A stretch of DNA of 9,648 nt from Deltaproteobacteria bacterium (GTDB taxonomy: Bacteria; Desulfobacterota; Desulfarculia; Adiutricales; JAGVGV01). This document shows, piece by piece, positions 1 to 7,859 of the stretch (its first letter is position 1; every line of letters begins with the position of its first letter). Below the pieces are notes generated by a model. It saw only the letters and a list, made by a program, of their open reading frames with translations, was not told the origin of the DNA and did no database searches. Both the position numbers and the translations under genes were made by a program. Location: contig JADFXS010000091.1 in NCBI GenBank assembly GCA_015233515.1, positions 1-9,648 of the forward strand. The letters are read 5' to 3'.

Positions 1-3000
1 GAAAAGCCTGTTCCGGCCGGCCTCTTCCGGTTAAAGCCAAGGCGTTCCAGTAGAAAAGAAGCTTTTCGGTGGCGCCCCGCCGACAGATTGAATCCAGGTC
101 ATTTCTGTAGGTTAGCGGTAACTGAGCGATCCCGGCCTCCGCCGCCTCCACCAAAGGCCATTCCTCCGACCGCTCCGGATCAAACCCGAGGCTGGTCTCG
201 AAATCATGAAAAAAGTCGGGATATTTGATTAAACAAAATAAACTCAAGGCCTGCCGTTCATTTTGGGGAATAAGCGACAGGTCGGCATGGGGCTTGAGAC
301 GGTCAAGATAAGAGTTATTGAACATAGTCAGGTAGCGCAATACGAGATGTCCGACCTTGTAAGGTGTTTCAAGAAACTTGTTGAGTTCGTGCAGGGTAAG
401 TCCTTGAGAGAATAACGGCGCTTTGGCGTTGACCAGGAGATCCGTTCCGTATTCGAACAACTCGGTGGCTATGGTCTCATCCAGACTGGTGTCGGTCATG
501 AGATCCCGGCCGGCTACGCTGTAAACGAGATTCATTCTTTTATGGCTTCGTGCGGATTCCAAGCCTCGGCCGCCCCCCAATGAGGCCAGACACTCCAGGT
601 GGTATTGCCCCATTATCGGGGACCGCTCAAGGCTGCTCAGGATCAGTTTTAAACAGCGCTCCAGGATGTCTTTTTGTATTTCAGCCGGCAAGGCCTGCAA
701 GCCTTGGTCGAACCAGGCCCAGACCTTGGGTTGCACCAGAGGATGATTGATGTTGGCGCCGATATGATCCAGACGACTGATAAAATGATCGACTAAAAAT
801 TGGCGGTCCTCATCTTTAAATAAATCCAAATAACGATAAAATTCCAATAGATGATACTTGGCAAGGTAGTAATACATCATCCGGGCCGCGTCCAGCCGGC
901 AATTGATCATGTTGGTCGTGGAGGACTGGGCTTGGTGGATGCGGCGGATGGTCAGCTTTTTATCAAGCAGATGAAAGCGATAACCATGAGAGGCTAATCG
1001 AATCCACAACTCAAAGTCTTGGGAATGCCGGTAAAGGGGGTTGAACCCTCCCACCTCCCGCATTGCCTCCATGCGAATCATGATGGGGCAACCGTCGATG
1101 AAGTCGAACTTGAGAGATTCCGGGAATTCGGTTCCCGGGATCAGAGGTGAGAAAAAAGGGAAGGTCCCGAGCCGGTTTTCTTCCTGGTGAAGAAGATCGA
1201 AGCTACCATAAATCAGGGCGTATTCCTCGCTCAAGTCCTCGAAGGCCGATACCTGCCAAGCCAGTTTCTCCGGATAGAAAAGATCATCCGAACTCAGCCA
1301 GCAAAAAAAATCCCCCCGGGCCCGGGCCAATCCGGCATTAAGGGCCGCGGTGATACCGGCATTGGCTTGGTGATAGCCGGTAATCCGCAGGTCTTTTTGT
1401 GAGTAATCGGCCAAGACCGAGGCGGTTTCATCGGTCGAGCCATCGTTGATAACCACCGCCTCCCAATGCTCGTAAGTTTGGGCCAGGAGGCTGTCCAAGG
1501 CTTGGGGCAGATATTGCGCCTGATTATAGGTCGGAATGACCACGGAGATCAGTGGTGTTCGGTCGCGATCTTGAGCCGACAAACGTGTAACGATCTTGTC
1601 GACCTTGTTCCGGGGGAAAGAACGTTGGGTCACCCCTTCAAAGACAGGAACAAACATGGAAAATTGATGGGCGGTTGTGTATTGTCGCGCCGTATTTAGG
1701 GCATTTTGCCTCAATTGTTCGGCCAGGCCCCGGTCGGTCGCCAAGAGCTCGATGGCTTCAGCCATTTGAAGCGGGTCGTTGATCGGAACTAGCCAGCAGT
1801 CATGTTGGTCCTTGATTATAAAATCCAAGCCGCGGTTGTCCGCCTGGACCACGGGCAAGCCGCAGGCCATGGCTTCCAGGGTGGGAATGCCGAATCCCTC
1901 TGTAAAGCTTGGGTTTACGAATACATCCCCATCCTGGTACAGCTCACGCATTTGTTGAGGATTGAGCCCGATGCGCAGCTGGAAGTTCAGATTGGCAGGA
2001 CGGGGCTCTGGAAAGGAAAAGTTTGCCACGTGTTCGCCGCTGGCCACGACCAGATTCCAGTTCCAATCCGAATTCCTGGCGGCGGTCAGTCGGATAGCCT
2101 CGGCCATGACCTTCCAGCCTTTTAAGAAATGAAGCGGGTTGCCCACGCTGATCACTGTTTTTTGGTTGGGGGAACGGCCGAGTCTCGAAGACGGCTGGAA
2201 AGCCCTGGGGTCTATGCCGTTGGAAATAAGGCCGCCCGGCCTTCCGAGAGCCTTTTGATACCAATCGGCCAAGCTGGGCGAGGTGGTGATAACCCCCAAG
2301 GGCATGCTTTCGAGCAGTTCGATCACGGGTTTTTTAGTTAGCATCGAAGCGTAGTCAGTCCCGTAATGATTGGGTTCCCAGCCCTGGGTGATGGTATAAA
2401 TCATTTGGTCGCGGGGCTTGGTCTGAAGTAAGGGCTCAATATGCCACATTGAAAAGAGGATGATTACGTCTTCATCGATGGCCGCGCACATTTGTCGGTA
2501 GTCGGAGAAAAACCTAAAGCGGGCTTGAACTCTGGTCCAAAATGGCGGACGGCCGCAGGAATAGATAGAAACAGGGATGCCCAATTCCTCAAGCCAGTTG
2601 GCGTAGCGAAAGATAATGGTGTTACCTCCGCCCCTGATGCTGGGGTCATGGCAGGTAAAAGCCACCCTTATGGGATTAGAGGAAGCCTTGTGGAGAAGCT
2701 TTGTTGAGGCCTTGGAAAAGTCGTACCCGCCGAGCAAGGCTGTTTTGATCTGCTTTTCGGTAATCCGATAAACTCGATAGTCGGCGGCTCCTTCCGGGGC
2801 CCGCAGGATTTCTTCGGAAAGGAGCGCGTCGGCGTAGGAGGATCGGCGGCGCAAAAATGGGGAAAGGACCGAATTGGCCGCCACTCCGCCGTCGTCGAAC
2901 CGACGGGGATCGAGAATCAGTAATCCTTCCAGAGGCTCGGTGATGTGGAGTCGCATCCTGGCGACAAACTCTTCCCCCTCCTCGGTCCGGCAGTGGAAGA

Positions 3001-3088
3001 CGGGATTGAAATAACCAAAGTCCAATGGGCCGTGGACCTGCCCCAGGTTCAATTCGCAGTGCTGTATGCTTATTGGTCGTGGAATCAT
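1..3088 (-). CDS. Large multidomain glycosyltransferase (unknown N-terminal domain + GT4 + GT2), C-terminus beyond window edge
   Basis: Reading this strand codon by codon gives one open frame of 1029 codons from ATG at 3088 to position 2, without a stop. An in-frame TGA at 3097-3095 lies just upstream, and GAGG at 3096-3093 precedes the ATG by 4 nt, which fixes the start. Residues 1-139 match no family I recognise. Residues 140 to about 485 are a GT4 (GT-B) domain: a GGG loop at 153-155, a Q-x2-EP-x2-Y element at 235-242 reminiscent of WsaF-type rhamnosyltransferases, NGID at 290-293, and the EX7E pair E397/E405. Residues 510 to about 740 are a GT2 (GT-A) domain: SVVIPTYN at 515-522, NDGSTD at 548-553, SSDD at 599-602 for nucleotide-sugar and metal binding, QDFELW at 690-695 in the catalytic-base position, and RIHQAQSS at 716-723. 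Residues 740-1029 look mostly helical and are unrecognised. No membrane segment or signal peptide is apparent. It probably adds two kinds of sugar linkage to a cytoplasmic lipid-linked glycan. The two glycosyltransferase assignments are firm; acceptor and linkage are unknown. Confidence 0.93.
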   Translation of the reverse strand, partial: MIPRPISIQHCELNLGQVHGPLDFGYFNPVFHCRTEEGEEFVARMRLHITEPLEGLLILDPRRFDDGGVAANSVLSPFLRRRSSYADALLSEEILRAPEGAADYRVYRITEKQIKTALLGGYDFSKASTKLLHKASSNPIRVAFTCHDPSIRGGGNTIIFRYANWLEELGIPVSIYSCGRPPFWTRVQARFRFFSDYRQMCAAIDEDVIILFSMWHIEPLLQTKPRDQMIYTITQGWEPNHYGTDYASMLTKKPVIELLESMPLGVITTSPSLADWYQKALGRPGGLISNGIDPRAFQPSSRLGRSPNQKTVISVGNPLHFLKGWKVMAEAIRLTAARNSDWNWNLVVASGEHVANFSFPEPRPANLNFQLRIGLNPQQMRELYQDGDVFVNPSFTEGFGIPTLEAMACGLPVVQADNRGLDFIIKDQHDCWLVPINDPLQMAEAIELLATDRGLAEQLRQNALNTARQYTTAHQFSMFVPVFEGVTQRSFPRNKVDKIVTRLSAQDRDRTPLISVVIPTYNQAQYLPQALDSLLAQTYEHWEAVVINDGSTDETASVLADYSQKDLRITGYHQANAGITAALNAGLARARGDFFCWLSSDDLFYPEKLAWQVSAFEDLSEEYALIYGSFDLLHQEENRLGTFPFFSPLIPGTEFPESLKFDFIDGCPIMIRMEAMREVGGFNPLYRHSQDFELWIRLASHGYRFHLLDKKLTIRRIHQAQSSTTNMINCRLDAARMMYYYLAKYHLLEFYRYLDLFKDEDRQFLVDHFISRLDHIGANINHPLVQPKVWAWFDQGLQALPAEIQKDILERCLKLILSSLERSPIMGQYHLECLASLGGGRGLESARSHKRMNLVYSVAGRDLMTDTSLDETIATELFEYGTDLLVNAKAPLFSQGLTLHELNKFLETPYKVGHLVLRYLTMFNNSYLDRLKPHADLSLIPQNERQALSLFCLIKYPDFFHDFETSLGFDPERSEEWPLVEAAEAGIAQLPLTYRNDLDSICRRGATEKLLFYWNALALTGRGRPEQAF

Positions 3089-3145
3089 TTTTCCTCATCA
3101 ACTCTTTGAGTTTATCAGGCTACCGGAGGCCGCCTCACTGGGTCT

Positions 3146-4390
3146 TCAAAGGGAAGCGTTCCGCGCCCCTGACAGAATATCCTGATACAATTCCACGTGG
3201 CGGCGGACATAAAGATCAAAAGAGTATTCTGTCTGGGCAAGAACCGCGGCTTCGAGGCCCATGGCGCGGCGCATGTCCTGATCGACCAGCAAACGACTGA
3301 TCTCCGCGGCCAATGCTTCGGGGTCTCGGGAGGGAACCGCTACGCCGCCGCGAGGCGCCTTGATCACCCAAGGCAGGGCGGTACCTTCGCAGCAGACTAC
3401 GGGCGTGCCGCAGGCCATGGCTTCCACGGCCATCACCCCGAAGGCCTCGGCGAGGGAAGGCATTAAAAAAAGATCCGAGGCGGCTAAAACCTGGGCCAGG
3501 AAATGCTCGTTGTGGACCCAACCCAACTCCATCAGTCGATATTTGTGCCGGATGGACTCCAATAGCCCTTGAGCTTCAAAGGTGACCAGATAAGTGGGTT
3601 TGGTCAGCTCCATCTGGCTCAAGGCGGTGGTCAGGTAATCTGTTCCCTTGAAACGGGGTTCGAAAACATTTCTAAAGGACAGAACATGAGCATCCTCGGG
3701 GATGCCCAGGTGAGCCCGGCATTCGAGGCGGTCCCGGAGGTAAAAGACGTTATTGTCCAGACCAAAAGGAATCACGCGGTACGGGAGATGGCCGGTGATG
3801 GGACTACTGGTGATTTGCCGGCGCATCCACTCGGAAGCCACCACCAGGGTGACATCCAGATTCTTCAGCATCCATTTTTTCAGGCGCCAGTTCCAGGCGG
3901 CTAAGTCGCGCCTGATGGGTATGGGAGCGCCTAGGTCCGGACAGTCATGGCAGCCGGTCAGCCATTTGGTGCAATCCATGGGATAGACGCAATGACCCGT
4001 AGTAATCCAGGGATCGTGTATTGTCCAGACAAGCTTGCTTTGGCGACTGAGGAACGGTAAGGTGAACATGTTGAAGAACGGCTGGGCGTGAATCAATTGC
4101 AGGTGGATAACATCGAGCTCTTTGTAGAAATGCTTGAAGGGAATGGCAAAAGAGCCCACAGCCAGAAAATTTTGTAAACCCAGCAAGTTATCCAAATAGA
4201 CCGTAAAATTATTCAGGGCGCGGTAGCGACGACGCGATAGAAGCTGGTAATTATCCGGGTCATTGGCAATGGATCTGTCCATGACCACGGTTCGCGATTT
4301 ATGACCCATTTCGCGAAGGTTTTTGTGCAGGGTGTAACCATTCCAGCGTTGGCCGACCAAGTCGGTAGTCGATACCTGCAGTATGTTCAT
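3146..4390 (-). CDS. GT4 family glycosyltransferase with WcaC-like cysteine cluster
   Basis: This is a 414-residue GT-B glycosyltransferase, a normal length for GT4. The N-terminus (MNILQVSTTD) is the first Rossmann strand. TIHDPW at about 123-128 leads into a cysteine cluster at C134, C140, C147 and C150 (spacing C-x5-C-x6-C-x2-C), like that in colanic-acid WcaC-type enzymes. VVASEWM at about 183-189 and IPFGLD at 207-212 mark the domain junction. EAFGVMAVE carries the EX7E pair E315/E323, followed by AMACGTPVV. I chose ATG 4390 over a GTG four codons upstream (4402). The ATG sits exactly at the family N-terminus, and its ATGA overlaps the stop of the upstream gene, implying translational coupling. 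It likely transfers an activated sugar onto a lipid-linked glycan at the cytoplasmic membrane. The large glycosyltransferase gene follows 57 bp downstream on the same strand, so they are probably one operon. Donor and acceptor cannot be read from sequence. Confidence 0.93.
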   Translation of the reverse strand: MNILQVSTTDLVGQRWNGYTLHKNLREMGHKSRTVVMDRSIANDPDNYQLLSRRRYRALNNFTVYLDNLLGLQNFLAVGSFAIPFKHFYKELDVIHLQLIHAQPFFNMFTLPFLSRQSKLVWTIHDPWITTGHCVYPMDCTKWLTGCHDCPDLGAPIPIRRDLAAWNWRLKKWMLKNLDVTLVVASEWMRRQITSSPITGHLPYRVIPFGLDNNVFYLRDRLECRAHLGIPEDAHVLSFRNVFEPRFKGTDYLTTALSQMELTKPTYLVTFEAQGLLESIRHKYRLMELGWVHNEHFLAQVLAASDLFLMPSLAEAFGVMAVEAMACGTPVVCCEGTALPWVIKAPRGGVAVPSRDPEALAAEISRLLVDQDMRRAMGLEAAVLAQTEYSFDLYVRRHVELYQDILSGARNASL

Positions 4391-4860
4391 CGCTCGATCC
4401 ACAAAACAGTTGGAAATGATTGGTAGGCCACCGCCGGCGCAAAGTCAGACAAGGCCGATTCCCTCACCTTCTCGCGCAAACGTCGGCGCAACGACCGTTC
4501 GGTGAGCCGCCGGTCAAGCCTTTCGGTTAGGGCGAAAGTATCTTTGCGGTTCCTATCCGCGACACGGTCGATATTTTCCGAACTCCAGCTGACTGAACGA
4601 TCCTCGGGAAGGTCGGATAGGTCTATCGAGGCGGCCCTCCCATTAATAACGCCTGCCCGGGGGATACGGTCACGATATCTCGACACCGCTCCCTGGAGGC
4701 TTTTTTCGGCCGGCCATTCCTGCTTCCGGTCCGAGTATGAGTGTCGTCTCAGGTCAGGGTGTCCGTTCATTACGTCGCGGACGGACCGGGACGGAAGTGG
4801 AACATGAGCAAGCATGGGTGATTTTCCTAACGACTCAAGGTGTTTTTGAGGATCGATCAT
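4387..4860 (-). CDS. Small arginine-rich hypothetical protein, translationally coupled to the GT4 gene
   Basis: This is a 157-codon frame, hydrophilic and rich in Arg, Asp, Glu and Ser, with no signal peptide, membrane segment or family motif I recognise. Its TGA (4389-4387) overlaps the ATG of the downstream GT4 gene (ATGA), the best reason to think it is translated. The last 50 or so residues (ALTERLDRRL, then SLRRRLREKV, then SDFAP) loosely resemble the terminal helices of GT4 enzymes, but no EX7E or nucleotide-sugar motif precedes them, so it may be the remnant of a larger glycosyltransferase gene. The start is uncertain. ATG 4860 has no clear Shine-Dalgarno sequence, whereas ATG 4815 has AGGA about 9 nt upstream and would give 142 residues. 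It would be the first gene of the minus-strand operon. It could also be a non-coding or decayed stretch. Confidence 0.5.
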   Translation of the reverse strand: MIDPQKHLESLGKSPMLAHVPLPSRSVRDVMNGHPDLRRHSYSDRKQEWPAEKSLQGAVSRYRDRIPRAGVINGRAASIDLSDLPEDRSVSWSSENIDRVADRNRKDTFALTERLDRRLTERSLRRRLREKVRESALSDFAPAVAYQSFPTVLWIER

Positions 4861-5437
4861 GGATGGACTGCCAACTGTTTCCGATAAAGGTTTCTACTGT
4901 TCCGGAGATCGGCCGGGACGATTTTTATGGTAGTCAAGACGAACCTTTTTTACACTATAACTATATTCTCTGGCAGCTTCGTAACTATCTACATGCGACC
5001 TAATTCATTGTCAAGGCAAAAACCGGGGCGGTCCAGGGCAATCTCAATGGAAAATTATGGGTGAACCCCGCGCCTTTTACCGAAAATTGCTGTTTTTTTC
5101 TTGATGCGCGCTCGTTTAATGATTAAAGTAGCTCGATCGATTTTTGGTGATTGATGCTTTTATATATAGGCCGCAAGGCTTTGGCCATGGCAATAATCTT
5201 GTTCGAAAAGAACGAAACAATTCGACGCAAGCCAGTTGAAAATGGTTTGGAAATAGTGAAAAATTTATAGCATACTGTTGATTGACAGGTCAGCCGGCGT
5301 CTGTCCCCACATGAACGTCTCTTCTCCATGAACGGCCGGGGAGACGGAAAATCAGCAAAAACCTCCTGCCAACCGTGACGATTATAACATTTGAAGCGAA
5401 TCTGAACGGCGGATGAAAACAGGTCGAAAGGATACTC
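4861..5437. other. Divergent intergenic region between the two operons
   Basis: This is 577 bp between head-to-head genes, with no convincing coding frame; the short frames on either strand have no ribosome site or recognisable content. It holds the minus-strand promoter candidate (4986-5014). Facing right, the only promoter-like pieces are weak: TTGGAA at 5247-5252 with CATACT at 5271-5276 (18-nt spacing), and a TATAAC at 5383-5388 with no good -35. A perfect TTGACA at 5282-5287 has no -10 at the expected distance. A short inverted repeat, CGTCTC at 5316-5321 and GAGACG at 5341-5346, has too long a loop to call a terminator. No tRNA, attachment site or insertion-sequence end is seen. Confidence 0.6.
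4986..5014 (-). promoter_or_regulatory. Candidate sigma70-type promoter for the minus-strand operon
   Basis: On the minus strand a perfect TTGACA (5014-5009) is followed after exactly 17 nt by TAGATA (4991-4986). The -10 is weak, with 3 of 6 consensus positions. The start would be near 4979, giving a leader of about 120 nt before ATG 4860. It faces the right way for the three minus-strand genes. It is prediction from pattern only. Confidence 0.4.
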
Positions 5438-6604
5438 ATGAATCCATTACTAAAAAAACTTATCCTTAAAGTTCCAGGAATAAAACGACTGCATCAGCGC
5501 ATCCAAGGACTGGAATCCCGGGCCGCTGAGGCGGAAGACCGGCTTGGAAAACTGGCCCTTGAAGTTACAGATACTAAACAGCTGTATCAACGCCTCCAAG
5601 AACTGGAATCCCGAGTAGCTGAGTCGGAAGCTCAGTGTTTGAAGAAGGTGCAATCCGCCGGCAAATTTATTGAGATGATGGAAATCAGAAAACGCGCGGA
5701 ACTGGTTTTCCACATGGCCCAAAGCGGTGAAGGAACCGATCTTTGCCTGGAACTTGGGTGCTTGCCCATGTTGGTCCATTATTATTCGCCGGTGCCGGAT
5801 TTAAAAGACATGACCGAGCGTCGGATCTGGGATAAACGTGCTCCCCTGACGGGAATCGACTTCCAATCCGAAAAACACCGGGAATTTTTAGAGGCTCTGG
5901 GTCAGGCCCATGGCGACGAATGCCGCTGGCCTTCGACCTCGACCGGGGCCCCATTCGAGTTTTACATAGAAAACGGACGCTTCAGCTATGGGTGCGCTGC
6001 CGTGTTGCACTGCCTGATAAGAAGCAAAAAGCCTAGACGCGTGATGGAAGTAGGGTCAGGCTTCTCTTCAAGAGTCATAGCCGCGGCCTTGAAGCTTAAC
6101 TCCGAGGAAACCCCGGCCACGGAATGCCGATACACTATTATCGACCCATATCCGGACAAGGACCTGGTAGATGGCCTGCCCATGGTGACGGAGTTCATAA
6201 CCCAGCGCGTCGAACTGACCGACCCCGTGATTTTCGATGGATTAGGTGAGAACGATATCCTTTTTATAGATTCGAGCCACACCGTCCGTATCGGCGGCGA
6301 CGTCAACTTTTTATTCCTGGAGGTTCTGCCGCGCCTGGCCTCCGGGGTCCTGGTGCATCTCCACGATATCCACCTGCCGGATGAATATCATCAAGTGTAT
6401 TATACGAACCCTCAATTCCGTGTCTTTTGGACCGAAGCCTACTTGCTGGAGGCCTTCTTGATTTTTAATTCCGAATATGAAACCTTGACCGGCGTTTGGA
6501 ATATCATGACGAATTACCTACCGGATTTTCGGCGGATTTTTCCTTATTACGATCCAGAGAAGCATACCGGCGTCAGCTCCAGTTTCTGGATGAGACGTAA
6601 GTAA
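5438..6604 (+). CDS. Coiled-coil class I SAM-dependent methyltransferase (Methyltransf_24-like)
   Basis: This is 388 residues. AAAGGA at 5427-5432, 5 nt before the ATG, supports the start. Residues 12-66 form a Glu/Leu/Arg-rich coiled coil made of two 31-residue tandem copies (V12-E42 and V43-V71 onward). The methyltransferase fold starts near residue 180. EVGSGFSS at 204-211 is motif I for SAM binding, IIDPYP at 234-239 places D236 where the ribose-binding acid usually sits, and ILFIDSSH at 274-281 is motif IV. GGDVNF at 286-291 and VHLHDI at 306-311 (H307, H309, D310) are typical of the Methyltransf_24 group that methylates sugars or related small substrates; the H/D residues may bind metal or act in catalysis. 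The C-terminus is Phe/Tyr-rich without a membrane segment. The glycosyltransferase gene 21 bp downstream makes a two-gene unit. The likely role is O-methylation of a sugar in the polysaccharide, possibly at the chain end; the substrate is inferred from context only. Confidence 0.92.
   Translation: MNPLLKKLILKVPGIKRLHQRIQGLESRAAEAEDRLGKLALEVTDTKQLYQRLQELESRVAESEAQCLKKVQSAGKFIEMMEIRKRAELVFHMAQSGEGTDLCLELGCLPMLVHYYSPVPDLKDMTERRIWDKRAPLTGIDFQSEKHREFLEALGQAHGDECRWPSTSTGAPFEFYIENGRFSYGCAAVLHCLIRSKKPRRVMEVGSGFSSRVIAAALKLNSEETPATECRYTIIDPYPDKDLVDGLPMVTEFITQRVELTDPVIFDGLGENDILFIDSSHTVRIGGDVNFLFLEVLPRLASGVLVHLHDIHLPDEYHQVYYTNPQFRVFWTEAYLLEAFLIFNSEYETLTGVWNIMTNYLPDFRRIFPYYDPEKHTGVSSSFWMRRK
5471..5656 (+). 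repeat. 93-bp direct tandem repeat encoding the coiled coil
   Basis: Two adjacent in-frame copies occupy 5471-5563 and 5564-5656. Aligned without gaps over the first 23 codons, 52 of 69 bases match, including an uninterrupted CTGGAATCCCG in both. The protein copies share the pattern K-x-L-x-QR-x-Q-x-LESR-x-AE-x-E. The similarity fades over the last 8 codons. This is a duplication inside the coiled-coil segment of the methyltransferase gene. Confidence 0.88.
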
Positions 6605-6625
6605 TCCAGACGAAATAAGCTATAT

Positions 6626-7807
6626 ATGAAAATAGGTTTTGTCTCGCATGTTTTCCCCCCCTCCTGGTCGGGTCAGGCCGTGATGATCGGGCGAATTCTT
6701 GAAAGCATGGATCCGAATGACTACTGTCTTATCTCTGTCGCGGATTATTCTCAAGACGGTCCTGGGAACGATTTTATCTCCAGATTGCCTGGGAAATATT
6801 ACCACCTGCCGCCGGAAAAAAAAATTAACTGGCGTGAAAATACCAAACCTATTCATCATTTGAACAAGATTTGGGCCATTATGTCCCGAGGCCGCCGCAT
6901 AGCTCGCATCCTGAAAGCTGAAGGCTGCGAGGTCGTGGTCGCCGGGACCGGCGACCACGTCGATCTGCCCGCCGCCCTGGTGGCCGGCCGACTGAGCGGC
7001 GTGCCTTTTTATCCCTACCTTTTCGACGATTATCTGGAACAGTGGCGACACGATCCAATGTTTTTCAACTTGGCCCAAAGAATAAACCCGTTGATCTACA
7101 AGTTCGCGGCAGGTGCTATCGCTCCCAACGAATTCATGGCCGATAAAATCCAAAAACAATATGGTCTCACGCCGACCATAGTGAGGAACCCTTGCCCCGA
7201 AAACGTCCAGGAATCTATTTCGCCGAACTTGTACACAAATGAAGAAGAAATCGTCGTGCTGTATTCAGGGGCCATTTATCAAGTAAATTTCGGCCCTCTT
7301 AAATGTCTTAAAGAGGCCATGGACCTGACCGGCCGGCCTAACCTGAAATTGCATTTATACACGGCCCAACCGGAGGATTATCTGGCTTGTCATGGAATAA
7401 GCGGAAACCATGTGGTCTATGTGGGCCATGTTCCACCAAGCAGGATAGGAACGGTCCAAGCATCATCTCATATCAATTTCCTGCCGCTGGGTTTCGACAC
7501 TCCTTATCCTGAAATCGTCAAGACTTCTTCTCCTGGAAAACTCGGCGATTATCTGGCCAGCGGAGCGCCTATCCTGGCTCAAGTGCCTGAAGATTCTTTC
7601 GTGAGTTATTATTTAAAAAAACATGACTGCGCCGTGGTGGTCAATGAATGCGATCCCGCGGCCTTGGCGGCCGGCTTGACGAAAATCATTCAAGACCGGC
7701 AATTGCGACGGAAAATCTCTTCCAACGCTCGCGAAAGAGCCAGGATTGATTTCGCGCCGGAAAAGGTTCGAGCCAGATTTCTTGCCGCATTGAGGGATAA
7801 GCATTGA
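6626..7807 (+). CDS. GT-B (GT4-like) glycosyltransferase
   Basis: This is 393 residues, a normal GT4 length. The N-terminus MKIGFVSHVFPPSWSGQA is the first Rossmann strand plus the acceptor-site loop. VVVAGTGDHVDLPAAL at about 103-117 and APNEFMADKI at 166-175 are the expected later N-domain strands, and VLYSGAIYQVNFGP at 211-224 opens the C-terminal domain. The donor-site segment is SSPGKLGDYLASGAPIL at 301-317; this subgroup usually has K-x2-EY-x-ASG, and here D308 stands for the Glu. No proper EX7E pair is visible. The C-terminus (LRRKISSNARERA, FAPEKV) is the usual helical tail. The ATG at 6626 has no strong Shine-Dalgarno and lies 21 bp after the methyltransferase stop, so translation may depend on the upstream gene. 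An intrinsic terminator directly follows the stop codon. It probably adds one sugar to the same glycan that the neighbouring methyltransferase modifies; donor unknown. Confidence 0.92.
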   Translation: MKIGFVSHVFPPSWSGQAVMIGRILESMDPNDYCLISVADYSQDGPGNDFISRLPGKYYHLPPEKKINWRENTKPIHHLNKIWAIMSRGRRIARILKAEGCEVVVAGTGDHVDLPAALVAGRLSGVPFYPYLFDDYLEQWRHDPMFFNLAQRINPLIYKFAAGAIAPNEFMADKIQKQYGLTPTIVRNPCPENVQESISPNLYTNEEEIVVLYSGAIYQVNFGPLKCLKEAMDLTGRPNLKLHLYTAQPEDYLACHGISGNHVVYVGHVPPSRIGTVQASSHINFLPLGFDTPYPEIVKTSSPGKLGDYLASGAPILAQVPEDSFVSYYLKKHDCAVVVNECDPAALAAGLTKIIQDRQLRRKISSNARERARIDFAPEKVRARFLAALRDKH

Positions 7808-7808
7808 A

Positions 7809-7859
7809 CCACGGTCATAAAGTTGATCCGAAAACTTCATGACCGTGGCATGATTTTTT
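7809..7859 (+). terminator. Intrinsic (rho-independent) terminator
   Basis: Arms 7809-7824 and 7833-7848 pair over 16 bp with a single A-C mismatch (7819/7838) around an 8-nt loop. A run of six T (7854-7859) follows 5 nt after the stem. It begins two bases past the stop codon of the preceding gene and would close the 5438-7807 unit. No matching T-run serves the minus strand. Confidence 0.82.

Noticed and set aside
1944..2264. Minus-strand 106-codon frame and several other 60-140 codon frames on both strands inside 1-3101
   Set aside because: They lie inside the continuous 1029-codon glycosyltransferase frame, which carries clear GT4 and GT2 motifs; these are shadows.
3100..3112. Small hairpin (5-bp stem, 3-nt loop) just before the large glycosyltransferase gene
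   Set aside because: Too weak and without a T-run; not a terminator and no evidence of control.
4387..4402. GTG at 4402 as the start of the GT4 gene
   Set aside because: ATG 4390 coincides with the family N-terminus and the ATGA overlap; the four extra residues add nothing.
4737..5003. Plus-strand 88-codon frame (ends LHYNYILWQL, then RNYLHAT)
   Set aside because: It has no ribosome site or family match, and overlaps the minus-strand gene that has the ATGA coupling. The end looks vaguely protein-like but that is not enough.
5123..5329. Minus-strand 68-codon frame in the divergent intergenic region
   Set aside because: Basic, low-information composition with no recognisable motif, no strong ribosome site and no partner gene nearby in phase.
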